Of a stretch of DNA of 64,000 nucleotides, positions 56,531 through 64,000 are shown piece by piece; position 1 is the first letter of the stretch, and each line of letters starts with the position of its first letter. The stretch comes from CBDCHC01 sp965277055 (GTDB lineage Bacteria > Pseudomonadota > Gammaproteobacteria > PS1 > Pseudothioglobaceae), in NCBI GenBank assembly GCA_965277055.1, contig OZ255703.1, forward strand, positions 992,001 to 1,056,000. Reading direction: 5' to 3'. The position numbers and the translations under genes are program-made. The notes under the pieces were generated by a model. It saw only the letters and a list, made by a program, of their open reading frames with translations, was not told where the DNA came from and did no database searches.

Positions 56531-56884
56531 ATGGCAAGGATTGCTGGAATAAATGTTCCAACTCATAAACACCTCGTAATTGGACTACAGTCTATTTACG
56601 GCATTGGTGCTACACGGGCAAAAAATATTTGTGAATCTGCAAAGATTGCAGAAACTAAAAAAGTAGCAGAACTTACTGAAGCAGAGTTAGATACATTAAG
56701 AAGCGAAGTTGCAAAATTTGAAGTTGAAGGTGATCTTCGTCGTGAAATCGCGATGAATATTAAACGTTTAAAAGACTTAGGTTGTTATCGTGGGGTACGT
56801 CATCGTAAAGGGCTTCCAGTACGTGGACAACGCACCAAAACGAATGCAAGAACAAGAAAAGGTCCAAGAAGACTTATTAAATAA
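56531..56884 (+). CDS. rpsM: Ribosomal protein S13
   Basis: 30S head protein at the subunit bridge, 117 residues. MARIAGINVPTHKH start, GLPVRGQRTKTNARTRKG end. AAAAGGA ribosome site. Confidence 0.99.
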   Translation: MARIAGINVPTHKHLVIGLQSIYGIGATRAKNICESAKIAETKKVAELTEAELDTLRSEVAKFEVEGDLRREIAMNIKRLKDLGCYRGVRHRKGLPVRGQRTKTNARTRKGPRRLIK

Positions 56885-56914
56885 TTAGAGAATCTATACA
56901 GTTAAGGTATATAC

Positions 56915-57298
56915 ATGGCAAAGACACAAACTAAAAAGAAAGCTAAAAAAGTCATCACAGATGGTATTGCACATATTCATGCAAGCTTCAACAACACAAT
57001 TGTAATGATTACTGATCGTCATGGTAACGCAGTATGTTGGGCAACATCAGGTGGTTCTGGCTTTCGTGGTTCGAGAAAATCTACTCCATTTGCAGCACAA
57101 GTAGCTGCGGGAAAAGCAGGAGAAACTGCAAAAACATTTGGTATGAAAAACCTAGATGTTCGTGTGAAAGGACCTGGTCCAGGGCGCGATAGTGCCATTC
57201 GTGGGTTAAATGCAGAAGGCTTTAGAATTACTTCTATTACTGATGTAACGCCTATTCCGCATAATGGATGTCGTCCATCTAAGAAAAGAAGAGTATAA
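56915..57298 (+). CDS. rpsK: Ribosomal protein S11
   Basis: 30S platform protein, 127 residues. HIHASFNNTIVMITDRHGN, GPGPGRDSAIRGLNA and PHNGCRPSKKRRV are conserved. Confidence 0.99.
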   Translation: MAKTQTKKKAKKVITDGIAHIHASFNNTIVMITDRHGNAVCWATSGGSGFRGSRKSTPFAAQVAAGKAGETAKTFGMKNLDVRVKGPGPGRDSAIRGLNAEGFRITSITDVTPIPHNGCRPSKKRRV

Positions 57299-57311
57299 CA
57301 AAAGGTAAATT

Positions 57312-57938
57312 ATGGCAAGATATATTGGTCCAAAGTGTAAATTAGCGCGTAGAGAGGGTACAGATCTCTTCTTAAAAAGTGGGGTACGCTCTTTAGAGTC
57401 AAAATGTAAACTCAACCAATTACCTGGTGTTCATGGTCCGGGTTCACGTGTTACGAAGCTTAGTGAGTATGGTTTACAGCTTCGTGAAAAACAAAAAGTA
57501 CGCAGAATGTACGGTATTCTTGAAAAGCAATTCCATTTGTACTACAAAAAAGCAGTAAATAAAAAAGGCTCAACAGGTGAAAACCTTCTTACATTCTTAG
57601 AGTCACGCCTTGATAATGTAGTATATCGCATGGGCTTTGCTTCTACTCGTTCTGAGGCAAGACAACTGGTATCTCATAAAGCAATTAAGGTCAATGGTCA
57701 AGTTGTTAATATTGCCTCATATCAAGTGAAAGCTGGTGATGAAATTGAAGTAAGAGAAAAGGCAAAAAAACAAAGTAGAATCCAACTTGCAATGGAACTT
57801 GCCACTCAAGAAGGAGTAGTAGATTGGGTAGAAGTAAATGAGAAAAACCTTAGCGGTGTATTTAAAAATACCCCTGAGCGCTCAGAACTCCCAAGTGAAA
57901 TTTCTGAAAACTTAATCGTGGAATTATATTCGAAATAA
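57312..57938 (+). CDS. rpsD: Ribosomal protein S4
   Basis: 16S assembly initiator and, in E. coli, alpha-operon repressor. 208 residues: MARYIGPKCKLARREG, S4 RNA-binding domain SRLDNVVYRMGFASTRSEAR with VSHKAIKVNG. No zinc-binding Cys set. Confidence 0.99.
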   Translation: MARYIGPKCKLARREGTDLFLKSGVRSLESKCKLNQLPGVHGPGSRVTKLSEYGLQLREKQKVRRMYGILEKQFHLYYKKAVNKKGSTGENLLTFLESRLDNVVYRMGFASTRSEARQLVSHKAIKVNGQVVNIASYQVKAGDEIEVREKAKKQSRIQLAMELATQEGVVDWVEVNEKNLSGVFKNTPERSELPSEISENLIVELYSK

Positions 57939-57964
57939 TCCCTAACCTCATACAAGGAATGATA

Positions 57965-58939
57965 ATGCAAGGTAGCATAAAAGACTTTTTAAAACCAAAA
58001 TTAGTAGACTCAAAAGAAATTGCTAGCAATGAATACCAAGTTATTCTTGAGCCGTTAGAGGGTGGATTTGGTCATACACTAGGTAATGCAATTAGAAGAA
58101 CACTACTATCTTCAATGCATGGAAGTGCAATTAGCGAGTTTTTGATTGAAGGTGCTATTCATGAGTACTCTGCAATTGATGGTGTAGTAGAAGATGTGCT
58201 TGATATACTGTTAAATCTAAAAGAAGTAAATCTTTCGTTAGAAACTGGTGAAGAGGCTATTGTTAATGTAGTTAAACAAGGTCCAGCTATGTTAACTGCA
58301 GCAGATATTAGTGCGGCAAACCCAATAGTAAGTATACATAACCCTGATAAAGTAATTGCTACTATTAACGAAGGTAGTGAAATTAACATGACAGTAAAAG
58401 TAGAAAGTGGCGTGGGATATGTACCTGCCACCTCTAAAGACAGTTCTACTATTGGTGGTATTCGCATTGATGCAAACTTTTCACCAATTGAAAAAGTAAG
58501 TTTTAATGTTGAGCCAACGCGTGTAGAAGACCAAGTAAACCTTGATAGACTCAACATTATCATTAAATCAAATGGAGCATTAACTGGTGAAGCCGCACTC
58601 AAGCGTGCAGCCACTATTCTCCAAGATCAGCTCTCATCATTTATTGAACTTGAGCAAATTGAAGAAGTAAAACCACAACCTAAATCAGATGATTTTGATC
58701 CGGTACTTCTTTCTGCGGTAGATGAGCTTGACCTTACTGTACGCAGTGCAAACTGCTTAAAAGCAGAACAAATTTACTACATTGGTGATCTCATTCAAAA
58801 ATCTGAGCAAGAACTATTACGCACTCCTAACTTAGGGCGTAAATCACTTAATGAAATTAAAGAAGTACTTACTTCTAAGGGATTAGAGTTAGGCACAGAG
58901 ATTGAAAATTGGCCACCAATTGACTTAATGCCAGAATAA
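57965..58939 (+). CDS. rpoA: RNA polymerase alpha subunit
   Basis: Dimerises to nucleate RNA polymerase assembly; the C-terminal domain binds UP elements and activators. 324 residues: N-terminal domain with GFGHTLGNAIRRTLL, flexible linker near 235-245, C-terminal domain with LTVRSANCLKAE and LGRKSLNEIKE. I chose the ATG at 57965, 6 bases after AAGGA; an ATG at 57959 touches that site and is unlikely. Confidence 0.99.
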   Translation: MQGSIKDFLKPKLVDSKEIASNEYQVILEPLEGGFGHTLGNAIRRTLLSSMHGSAISEFLIEGAIHEYSAIDGVVEDVLDILLNLKEVNLSLETGEEAIVNVVKQGPAMLTAADISAANPIVSIHNPDKVIATINEGSEINMTVKVESGVGYVPATSKDSSTIGGIRIDANFSPIEKVSFNVEPTRVEDQVNLDRLNIIIKSNGALTGEAALKRAATILQDQLSSFIELEQIEEVKPQPKSDDFDPVLLSAVDELDLTVRSANCLKAEQIYYIGDLIQKSEQELLRTPNLGRKSLNEIKEVLTSKGLELGTEIENWPPIDLMPE

Positions 58940-58970
58940 TAGCGATATTAATAATAGAGTAGAGATACAC

Positions 58971-59348
58971 ATGAGACATAAAAGAGCAGGAAAAAAGTTA
59001 AATAGAAATGCTTCACATAGAAAAGCAATGTTTAAAAACATCGCTAATGCGCTAATTGAAAGAGAAGTAATCAAAACCACATTACCAAAAGCAAAAGAGC
59101 TTAGAAGAGTTGTAGAGCCACTTATTACCCGCTCTAAAGTAGATAGCGTAGCAAACCGTAGATATGTATTTGCCAAACTTCGTGATGACGCAAACGTAGC
59201 GAAACTCTTTAATAATATTGCCCCGTTTTATAAAGAACGCCCGGGTGGGTATGTGCGTATCTTAAAAGCAGGCTATAGAACTGGCGATAAAGCACCAATG
59301 GCATTGGTGCAATTAGTAGATTTTGATAGCAATACAATAGAGGATTAA
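58971..59348 (+). CDS. rplQ: Ribosomal protein L17
   Basis: 50S tunnel-exit protein, 125 residues. MRHKRAGKKLNRNASHRKAM start and GYRTGDKAPMALVQLVD. Normally the last gene of the alpha operon, but here rpsU follows after one base. Confidence 0.99.
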   Translation: MRHKRAGKKLNRNASHRKAMFKNIANALIEREVIKTTLPKAKELRRVVEPLITRSKVDSVANRRYVFAKLRDDANVAKLFNNIAPFYKERPGGYVRILKAGYRTGDKAPMALVQLVDFDSNTIED

Positions 59349-59349
59349 T

Positions 59350-59565
59350 ATGCCATCGATTAAAGTAAAAGAAAACGAATCATTTGATGCAGCATTACGC
59401 CGCTTTCGTCGTTTAGTTGACCGTGCTGGTACGGTAACTGATGTACGAAAAAAAGAGTTTTTCGAAAAACCAACGTGGGAGAAAAAACGCAAAAAGCAAG
59501 CAGCAGTAAAACGTACCCATAAAGAAATGATGAAAAATCGCGTACACCGTAAGCGTATGTACTAA
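59350..59565 (+). CDS. rpsU: Ribosomal protein S21
   Basis: 71 residues: MPSIKVKENESFDAALRRF start, basic C-terminus MKNRVHRKRMY, the gammaproteobacterial form. S21 helps mRNA selection on the 30S subunit. In E. coli it heads the rpsU-dnaG-rpoD operon; here it begins one base after rplQ, with GAGGA upstream, and ends the alpha operon before a terminator. Confidence 0.98.
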   Translation: MPSIKVKENESFDAALRRFRRLVDRAGTVTDVRKKEFFEKPTWEKKRKKQAAVKRTHKEMMKNRVHRKRMY

Positions 59566-59588
59566 AGAGTATTAAGTACCAAGAAATA

Positions 59589-59616
59589 AAAAAACCTAGC
59601 ATTTGCTAGGTTTTTT
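59589..59616 (+). terminator. Intrinsic terminator after rpsU
   Basis: AAAAAACCTAGC (59589-59600) pairs over 12 bases with GCTAGGTTTTTT (59605-59616), loop ATTT. Confidence 0.93.
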
Positions 59617-59739
59617 ATAATGAATACAATTAACAGCACTGTTTGAGTCTAGGGTATTACAATTTATGTGTATTTTTTTAAACACTGTTATTATATCCCT
59701 TTCAGGTAACATTGTTGGGAGATTATGCGAAGACTGCGT

Positions 59740-59785
59740 TACACACAGGTTGTTTGAGCAATATATTGCGAGTTTCCTGTGTGTA
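59740..59785. repeat. Inverted repeat TACACACAGG / CCTGTGTGTA
   Basis: Perfect 10-base arms (59740-59749 and 59776-59785) with the palindrome GCAATATATTGC (59758-59769) between them. Confidence 0.8.
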
Positions 59786-59892
59786 GTAGTTGAGCATTAG
59801 CCGAGCCAATGTGGAACGAGGGTCGCCTTTTTTGGTTCGTTTTTTGGCGAAGCAAAAAATGAACATTACAAGCATTTATAACCCATTATAAT

Positions 59893-59942
59893 TTATGCTA
59901 ATTTTGCATAAGGTATATGAATAATATGCAAAATTAGCATAA
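59893..59942 (-). repeat. Perfect 17-bp inverted repeat just beyond the malate synthase stop
   Basis: TTATGCTAATTTTGCAT (59893-59909) and its exact reverse complement (59926-59942), 16-base loop, starting 4 bases after the glcB stop on the minus strand. No T run follows, so it is either a non-canonical terminator, an RNA-stabilising hairpin or a protein-binding site. Confidence 0.85.
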
Positions 59943-59946
59943 AGCT

Positions 59947-62052
59947 CTACCCTAACTCTAATCCCCGATACTTATTCAGCGTAAACTCCGTATAGCCATT
60001 AGGCTCACTTGCGCCGTTAAATACCAACGCTAAAGCTGCCCTATAGGCTGGAGAATCGTAGTTATTAGTCATTGGTGTATATGCTGGGTCATGGGCATTT
60101 TGCTCATCTACAAGTGTTGCCATTTCTTTAAACACTTCTTCAACTTGTTCTTTGGTGCATATATGATGATGCAGCCAATTAGCAATATGCTGACTAGAGA
60201 TGCGTAACGTTGCCCGGTCTTCCATGAGTGCAATGTTATTGATGTCTTCTACCTTAGAACAGCCAATACCCATCATAATCCAGCGGGATACATAGCCTAG
60301 GATTCCCTGTGCATTATTACGCAGTTCAGCGGTGATTTCCTCTTGCGTGAGTGTACGCCCTAAGAGTGGTAGTTCTAATAAGTCATCATGATTTGCACTC
60401 TCACCTATAAGTGCCTCATGAGTGGTAAAGATATTCACCCGGTGATAGTGTGTAGCATGAATGGTTGCAGCGGTTGGGGAGGGCACCCATGAGCAGTTTG
60501 CACCCATATGTAGGTGGGCTATTTTGGCTTCTAGCATGGTTTGCATATTATCAGGTTCTGCCCACATGCCTTTACCAATCTGTGCATTACCAGAAAATCC
60601 AGCATGTAGTGCTGTGGTTACATTCAGTGACTCATACGCTTTAATCCATGCACAACTTTTAATTTCTGCTTTCGGGAGTACTGCCCCAGCGTGCATGCAG
60701 GTATGTATTTCATCACCTGTGCGATCTAAAAATCCAGTGTTAATAAATATTACTCGTTCTTTGGCAGCATGGATGCATTGTTTTAGGTTGGTACTGGTGC
60801 GTTTTTCTTCATCCATAATGCCAATTTTGATAGTGTGTTTTGGCATATCTAAGGCTTGTTCTACTAAAGTCATGAGTGTGTTAGTCAAAGCCACTTCTTT
60901 ACTGCCATGCATTTTAGGCTTCACGATATAAATACTGCCCTCTCGGGAGTTCTGTCTAGAAGTAAGGTCAGCACACGAGATAAGACAGGTGATACAAGCA
61001 TCTAAAATACCCTCTGGAATAGGATTTCCCTGAGAATCAGTCACAAGCTCAGTCATCATATGATGTCCTACATTACGAATCAGCATTAGTGAAGTAGTGC
61101 GTACTTTTACTTCTTCTTTACTTGGTGATATAAAGACTTTATTCGGCTCTAAGGTGCGCTCTATAGTTTGATTGCCTTTAGTAAAACTTGTAGTGAGACT
61201 GCGGTCAATCAGCCCGAGTAAGTTTTCATAGGCGCGTACTTTTTCACTAGCAGACACAGTAGCTACTGAGTCTTCAAAATCTACAATAGTAGTCACTGCG
61301 GATTCTAGTAGCACATCTTTTATTACCCCATGAATAATGACTAATATTACATGAAGATTGTGATGAGTAAATAGCAGTTCTATGCCTTCTAGAGTAGTGC
61401 GCATTCCTTGATAGTTACTCGTGTCTTTTAGAGTAGTTGTACCATGTTTTGTGGTAAATTGTACGTCATCATCTGTGAGTATTACTTCGCTTACTTCGCT
61501 ATATGTTCCTGATACAAGTGGTAAGATTTCATCTAAAAATTCAGCACTCCATTGTATGACTGCTTGACCTCTGGCGGGGTTATAACTTGCACCTTTGGCA
61601 GTGTCACCACTATCAGGGATGATATTACTACCATAGAGTGCATCATACAAACTCCCATAGCGAGCATTAAGTGCATTAATAGCAAAGCGTGCATTAGAGA
61701 TAGGTACTACTAACTGTGGTCCTGCAATATGCTTAATTTCTTCATCAACGCCATTTACATTGATTTTGAAGTCAGCAATTTCTGGCTCAAGATAACCAAT
61801 ATCAGTTAAGAATGTTTTGTAGCTTTCTTTGGTGTATAGGTGAGTGTTATGCCAGTCATTAATTTGCTGTTCAAATTCATATCGTTTAGCGAGCAAATGC
61901 TGTTGATCATCAGCTAAAGTACTGGCTATATGTGCTAGTTTGGTAAAAAATTCTTCAGTGGTGAATGTAGTTGTGGGAATGACCTTCTGATCAATAAAAT
62001 CATAGAGTTCAGGATGAATATTGAGGTTGCTCAGTGTTATAGGTTGGTTCAT
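59947..62052 (-). CDS. glcB: Malate synthase G
   Basis: Condenses glyoxylate with acetyl-CoA to malate. 701 residues, the size of the G isoform (about 720) rather than the A isoform (about 530). Family stretches include VVPISNARFAINALNARYGS, TIVDFEDSVATVSA, KPKMHGSKEV, KIGIMDEEKRTS and TGFLDRTGDEIHT, which cover the catalytic Arg and metal-binding Glu/Asp region. It follows the RraA-like gene by 6 bases, so the two are probably one transcript with aceK. Confidence 0.96.
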   Translation of the reverse strand: MNQPITLSNLNIHPELYDFIDQKVIPTTTFTTEEFFTKLAHIASTLADDQQHLLAKRYEFEQQINDWHNTHLYTKESYKTFLTDIGYLEPEIADFKINVNGVDEEIKHIAGPQLVVPISNARFAINALNARYGSLYDALYGSNIIPDSGDTAKGASYNPARGQAVIQWSAEFLDEILPLVSGTYSEVSEVILTDDDVQFTTKHGTTTLKDTSNYQGMRTTLEGIELLFTHHNLHVILVIIHGVIKDVLLESAVTTIVDFEDSVATVSASEKVRAYENLLGLIDRSLTTSFTKGNQTIERTLEPNKVFISPSKEEVKVRTTSLMLIRNVGHHMMTELVTDSQGNPIPEGILDACITCLISCADLTSRQNSREGSIYIVKPKMHGSKEVALTNTLMTLVEQALDMPKHTIKIGIMDEEKRTSTNLKQCIHAAKERVIFINTGFLDRTGDEIHTCMHAGAVLPKAEIKSCAWIKAYESLNVTTALHAGFSGNAQIGKGMWAEPDNMQTMLEAKIAHLHMGANCSWVPSPTAATIHATHYHRVNIFTTHEALIGESANHDDLLELPLLGRTLTQEEITAELRNNAQGILGYVSRWIMMGIGCSKVEDINNIALMEDRATLRISSQHIANWLHHHICTKEQVEEVFKEMATLVDEQNAHDPAYTPMTNNYDSPAYRAALALVFNGASEPNGYTEFTLNKYRGLELG

Positions 62053-62058
62053 AATGTT

Positions 62059-62544
62059 TTAGGATTCTATATATGGATATTTTATGGTGATGATGCCGTC
62101 TGGATCGGCGTAGAGGTATTCTCCTGGAGTGAATGTCACACCAGAAAACTGCACAACAATGTTTCGCTCACCTACACCGTTTTTAATACTTTTTAGTGGG
62201 TGTGTACCAAGGGCTTTTACTCCGATGTTCATGGTGTTGATTTCATGACTATCCCTAATCATTCCATACATAATTACCCCCGCCCAGTGGTTTTCTACTG
62301 CTTTGGCAGCTAACATATCACCTAGCATAGCACAGCGTTTTGACCCACCAGCATCTACCACCATAACCTTACCAGTGCCATCCTCTTCTACGAGTTGTTT
62401 TACGAGCGAGTTATCTTCAAAACATTTAATGGTAACAATTTCACCTGAAAAATGAGTTTTTACCCCGAAAGAGCGATACTCTGGATGTACGTACCCTACA
62501 TTAGGGTGGAGTGCGTCAGATATATCTGTAGTATTATGTGTCAT
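62059..62544 (-). CDS. RraA-family protein
   Basis: 161 residues. TTDISDAL start, VVDAGGSKRCAMLGDMLA and GVIMYGMIRDSHEI match the RraA/4-hydroxy-4-methyl-2-oxoglutarate aldolase group: some members inhibit RNase E, others are metal-dependent aldolases or oxaloacetate decarboxylases. The Gly-rich GDMLA loop and the Arg-Asp pair (YGMIRD) of the aldolase active site are kept. Sitting between aceK and malate synthase, an enzymatic role on a 2-oxoacid is as likely as RNA control. Confidence 0.9.
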   Translation of the reverse strand: MTHNTTDISDALHPNVGYVHPEYRSFGVKTHFSGEIVTIKCFEDNSLVKQLVEEDGTGKVMVVDAGGSKRCAMLGDMLAAKAVENHWAGVIMYGMIRDSHEINTMNIGVKALGTHPLKSIKNGVGERNIVVQFSGVTFTPGEYLYADPDGIITIKYPYIES

Positions 62545-62561
62545 AGTGTATCTTGTTATTA

Positions 62562-64000
62562 TTAAGGTTTAGTCTTAACGTGAAATTCTGTAGCATCGGA
62601 AATATTACCTGTTTGGTAGATTACATCCATGCGTTCTTTAATATCATATGGATAATAATCCTTGATATTCCCTGCAGCAATATTACGCTGCACCTCTTGC
62701 CAATACCGGGCATCTAATAGATGACTATAGTAACTCGCAAAAATTGAGTCATATTCGGCGTTATTAAACATAAAAAACTTAAATTCTTCAGGAAATACAT
62801 CATGCTCACCAATGGGGTACCATGGTTCTGCACTCATTTCTTGTTCTTCGGTTTTTGCTTCAGGAATAGTTCTAAAGTTTGGTACATCCATGGTAGATAT
62901 CTCATCATAGTCATAAAACACCACACGTTTTTGTTTCGTCACCCCAAAGTTTTTGGTGAGCATATCCCCCGGGAAGATATTGGAATTGATCAATTCATCT
63001 ATGGCTCTGCCATAATCAATAATCACTTTATATGCTTCTTCAATACTGGCATTAGATAAGAAAATGTCTAATGGAATCATTTTATTTTCCAAATACAAAT
63101 GCTTTACAATTAACAAATTATCTTCTATAGTGATAGTTGAGGGAGCTTTGGTTTGTAATTCTGCAAGGAGGGTTGGGTCAATATGATCAAGAGGAAAGGC
63201 AATATTAGAAAATTCCCACGTATCTGCTAAGCGCCCGACTCTGCCATGGTTTTTAATAAAGAGATAATTGGCTTTTACTTGTTCTTTGGTAGTGTTCTTA
63301 GGGTTTGGAAAGCTATCATTAATGACTTTAAACACATAGGGAAACATCGGGAAGGTAAATACAGTCATCACCATACCTTTAATTCCCGGAGCACTCATAA
63401 GTTTTTCACTAGTGAATCGTGAGTATTTTGATAATGTTCTATATAGCAGGGTTTTTCCTTGTTTGTGCAGTCCAATTGCACTATACAATGAGGCCTTGCT
63501 TTTATTAGGTAAGATGCCTTTTAAGAAATCAACTACTGCAGCAGGATACTCGGTATTGACAAAGAAATAGGAACGTGAAAAACTAAAAATTGCTGAGACA
63601 CTTTGTGCTTCAGCAATAAGTGCATCTACAAATACTCCTTTGGTATCACTTTTATTAATTGCAATAGCAATCGGATGTAAGTGGTTATCTTTGGTAATCA
63701 CTTTACCAATCAGATATACCGCACGCCTTCTAAAAAATGGTGTTCGTACCATTTGAATTTCAAAATGATGTTCTAAATCAGAGTCGATTTTGGCGTAGAA
63801 TTGCTCTGCGAGTCGCGTAGCATCAAGAGTAATATTACTAAATTCCTCGCTTAATTCAGAGGTATGTAAGATGGTAGTTGCGATTTCAACTAGATTATCA
63901 GTAATGTAGTAACTGGCTATCTCTGGTGCCTCTAAGTCAATATAGGTAGTGGATTTACCTGGCTTCACAAAGATATAGTTGTTATTGTAAAACCGTTTAT
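62562..64000 (-). CDS. aceK: Isocitrate dehydrogenase kinase/phosphatase, 5' end outside window
   Basis: Reversibly phosphorylates isocitrate dehydrogenase to steer isocitrate into the glyoxylate bypass. The frame stays open to the window edge (a GTG at 63968 is internal; the codons before it read YNNNYIFV), so about 100 N-terminal residues of the usual 580 are missing from view. RRRAVYLIGKV, SAIGLHKQGKTLLYR (nucleotide loop), the Asp-containing FPGDMLTKNFGV (catalytic loop), VVFYDYDEIS and EEFKFFMF are AceK signatures. It is followed 17 bases later by the RraA-like gene. Confidence 0.95.
   Translation of the reverse strand, partial: KRFYNNNYIFVKPGKSTTYIDLEAPEIASYYITDNLVEIATTILHTSELSEEFSNITLDATRLAEQFYAKIDSDLEHHFEIQMVRTPFFRRRAVYLIGKVITKDNHLHPIAIAINKSDTKGVFVDALIAEAQSVSAIFSFSRSYFFVNTEYPAAVVDFLKGILPNKSKASLYSAIGLHKQGKTLLYRTLSKYSRFTSEKLMSAPGIKGMVMTVFTFPMFPYVFKVINDSFPNPKNTTKEQVKANYLFIKNHGRVGRLADTWEFSNIAFPLDHIDPTLLAELQTKAPSTITIEDNLLIVKHLYLENKMIPLDIFLSNASIEEAYKVIIDYGRAIDELINSNIFPGDMLTKNFGVTKQKRVVFYDYDEISTMDVPNFRTIPEAKTEEQEMSAEPWYPIGEHDVFPEEFKFFMFNNAEYDSIFASYYSHLLDARYWQEVQRNIAAGNIKDYYPYDIKERMDVIYQTGNISDATEFHVKTKP

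Larger units (their letters stand above)
59617..59946. other. Gene-free gap with inverted repeats
   Basis: No intact reading frame. On the plus strand, reading from ATG 59725, short coding-like pieces (MRRLRYTQVV, LAEPMWNEGR, LFWFVFWRSKK) are separated by stops; the last type of phrase is, from memory, seen in hypothetical proteins of other Proteobacteria and may mark a dispersed repeat or remnant. Two inverted repeats are listed separately. Confidence 0.45.

Noticed and set aside
9560..64000. Search by eye for tRNA genes in the larger intergenic gaps
   Set aside because: No T-loop motif with acceptor pairing was found; a covariance search would be needed to exclude them fully.

Overview
The window is about 64 kb of AT-rich bacterial chromosome. 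It most likely comes from a gammaproteobacterium. Evidence for this is a 6S RNA placed just upstream of the 5-formyltetrahydrofolate cyclo-ligase gene, a YhdP-like gene followed by tldD, a YgiM-type SH3 protein, an isocitrate dehydrogenase kinase/phosphatase (AceK), and the standard str-S10-spc-alpha ribosomal gene order. No finer taxonomic call is supported. A thiol-rich exported rhodanese and a cytochrome c5 would fit a sulfur-oxidising lineage, but that is only a guess. No tRNA, rRNA, CRISPR array, transposase or prophage gene was seen.

Layout. 1-9559: the 3' part of a giant surface or secreted protein. It has Calx-beta-like repeats (some near-identical at DNA level), 12 Kelch-like repeats, several Ig-like domains, an arabinofuranosidase-like/lectin-like module and a C-terminus resembling type I secreted adhesins. 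9.99-14.6 kb: cytochrome c5 (minus), then a short YhdP/AsmA-like protein, TldD and MobA. 14.8-17.3 kb: a lipoprotein with a fibronectin III domain and WD40 propellers. 17.3-22.1 kb (minus): valS, an SH3/coiled-coil membrane protein and guaB. 22.3-24.7 kb: four small exported proteins (a Cys-containing small protein, a rhodanese, a Sel1-repeat protein and a DUF3530 alpha/beta-hydrolase-like protein). 24.7-30.5 kb (minus): a tightly overlapping aceF-lpdA-pcm-RND permease operon. 30.7-34.0 kb: a lone asparaginase N-domain protein, then a FIST sensor with a hybrid histidine kinase. 34.0-36.4 kb (minus): argB, a PyrK-like flavin/iron-sulfur reductase and yggS. 36.4-37.2 kb: 6S RNA and ygfA. 37.5-41.1 kb (minus): dnaE.

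41.2-59.6 kb is one long run of translation genes on the plus strand: rpsL-rpsG-fusA-tuf, then rpsJ through secY-rpmJ, then rpsM-rpsK-rpsD-rpoA-rplQ, ending unusually with rpsU. Good sigma70-type promoters stand before rpsL, rpsJ and rpsM. Intrinsic terminators stand after tuf and after rpsU. Two genes too short for routine calling (rpmD and rpmJ) are present and intact.

59.9-64.0 kb (minus) holds aceK (5' end outside the window), an RraA-like protein and malate synthase G. This looks like a glyoxylate-bypass/C2 module, with AceK controlling isocitrate dehydrogenase flux and malate synthase using the glyoxylate. The least explained pieces are the repeat-rich giant protein, an intrinsic terminator lying inside a signal-peptide coding region (23322-23351), the repeat-bearing gaps at 37217-37523 and 59617-59946, and C-terminal extensions on ribosomal proteins S5 and L3.
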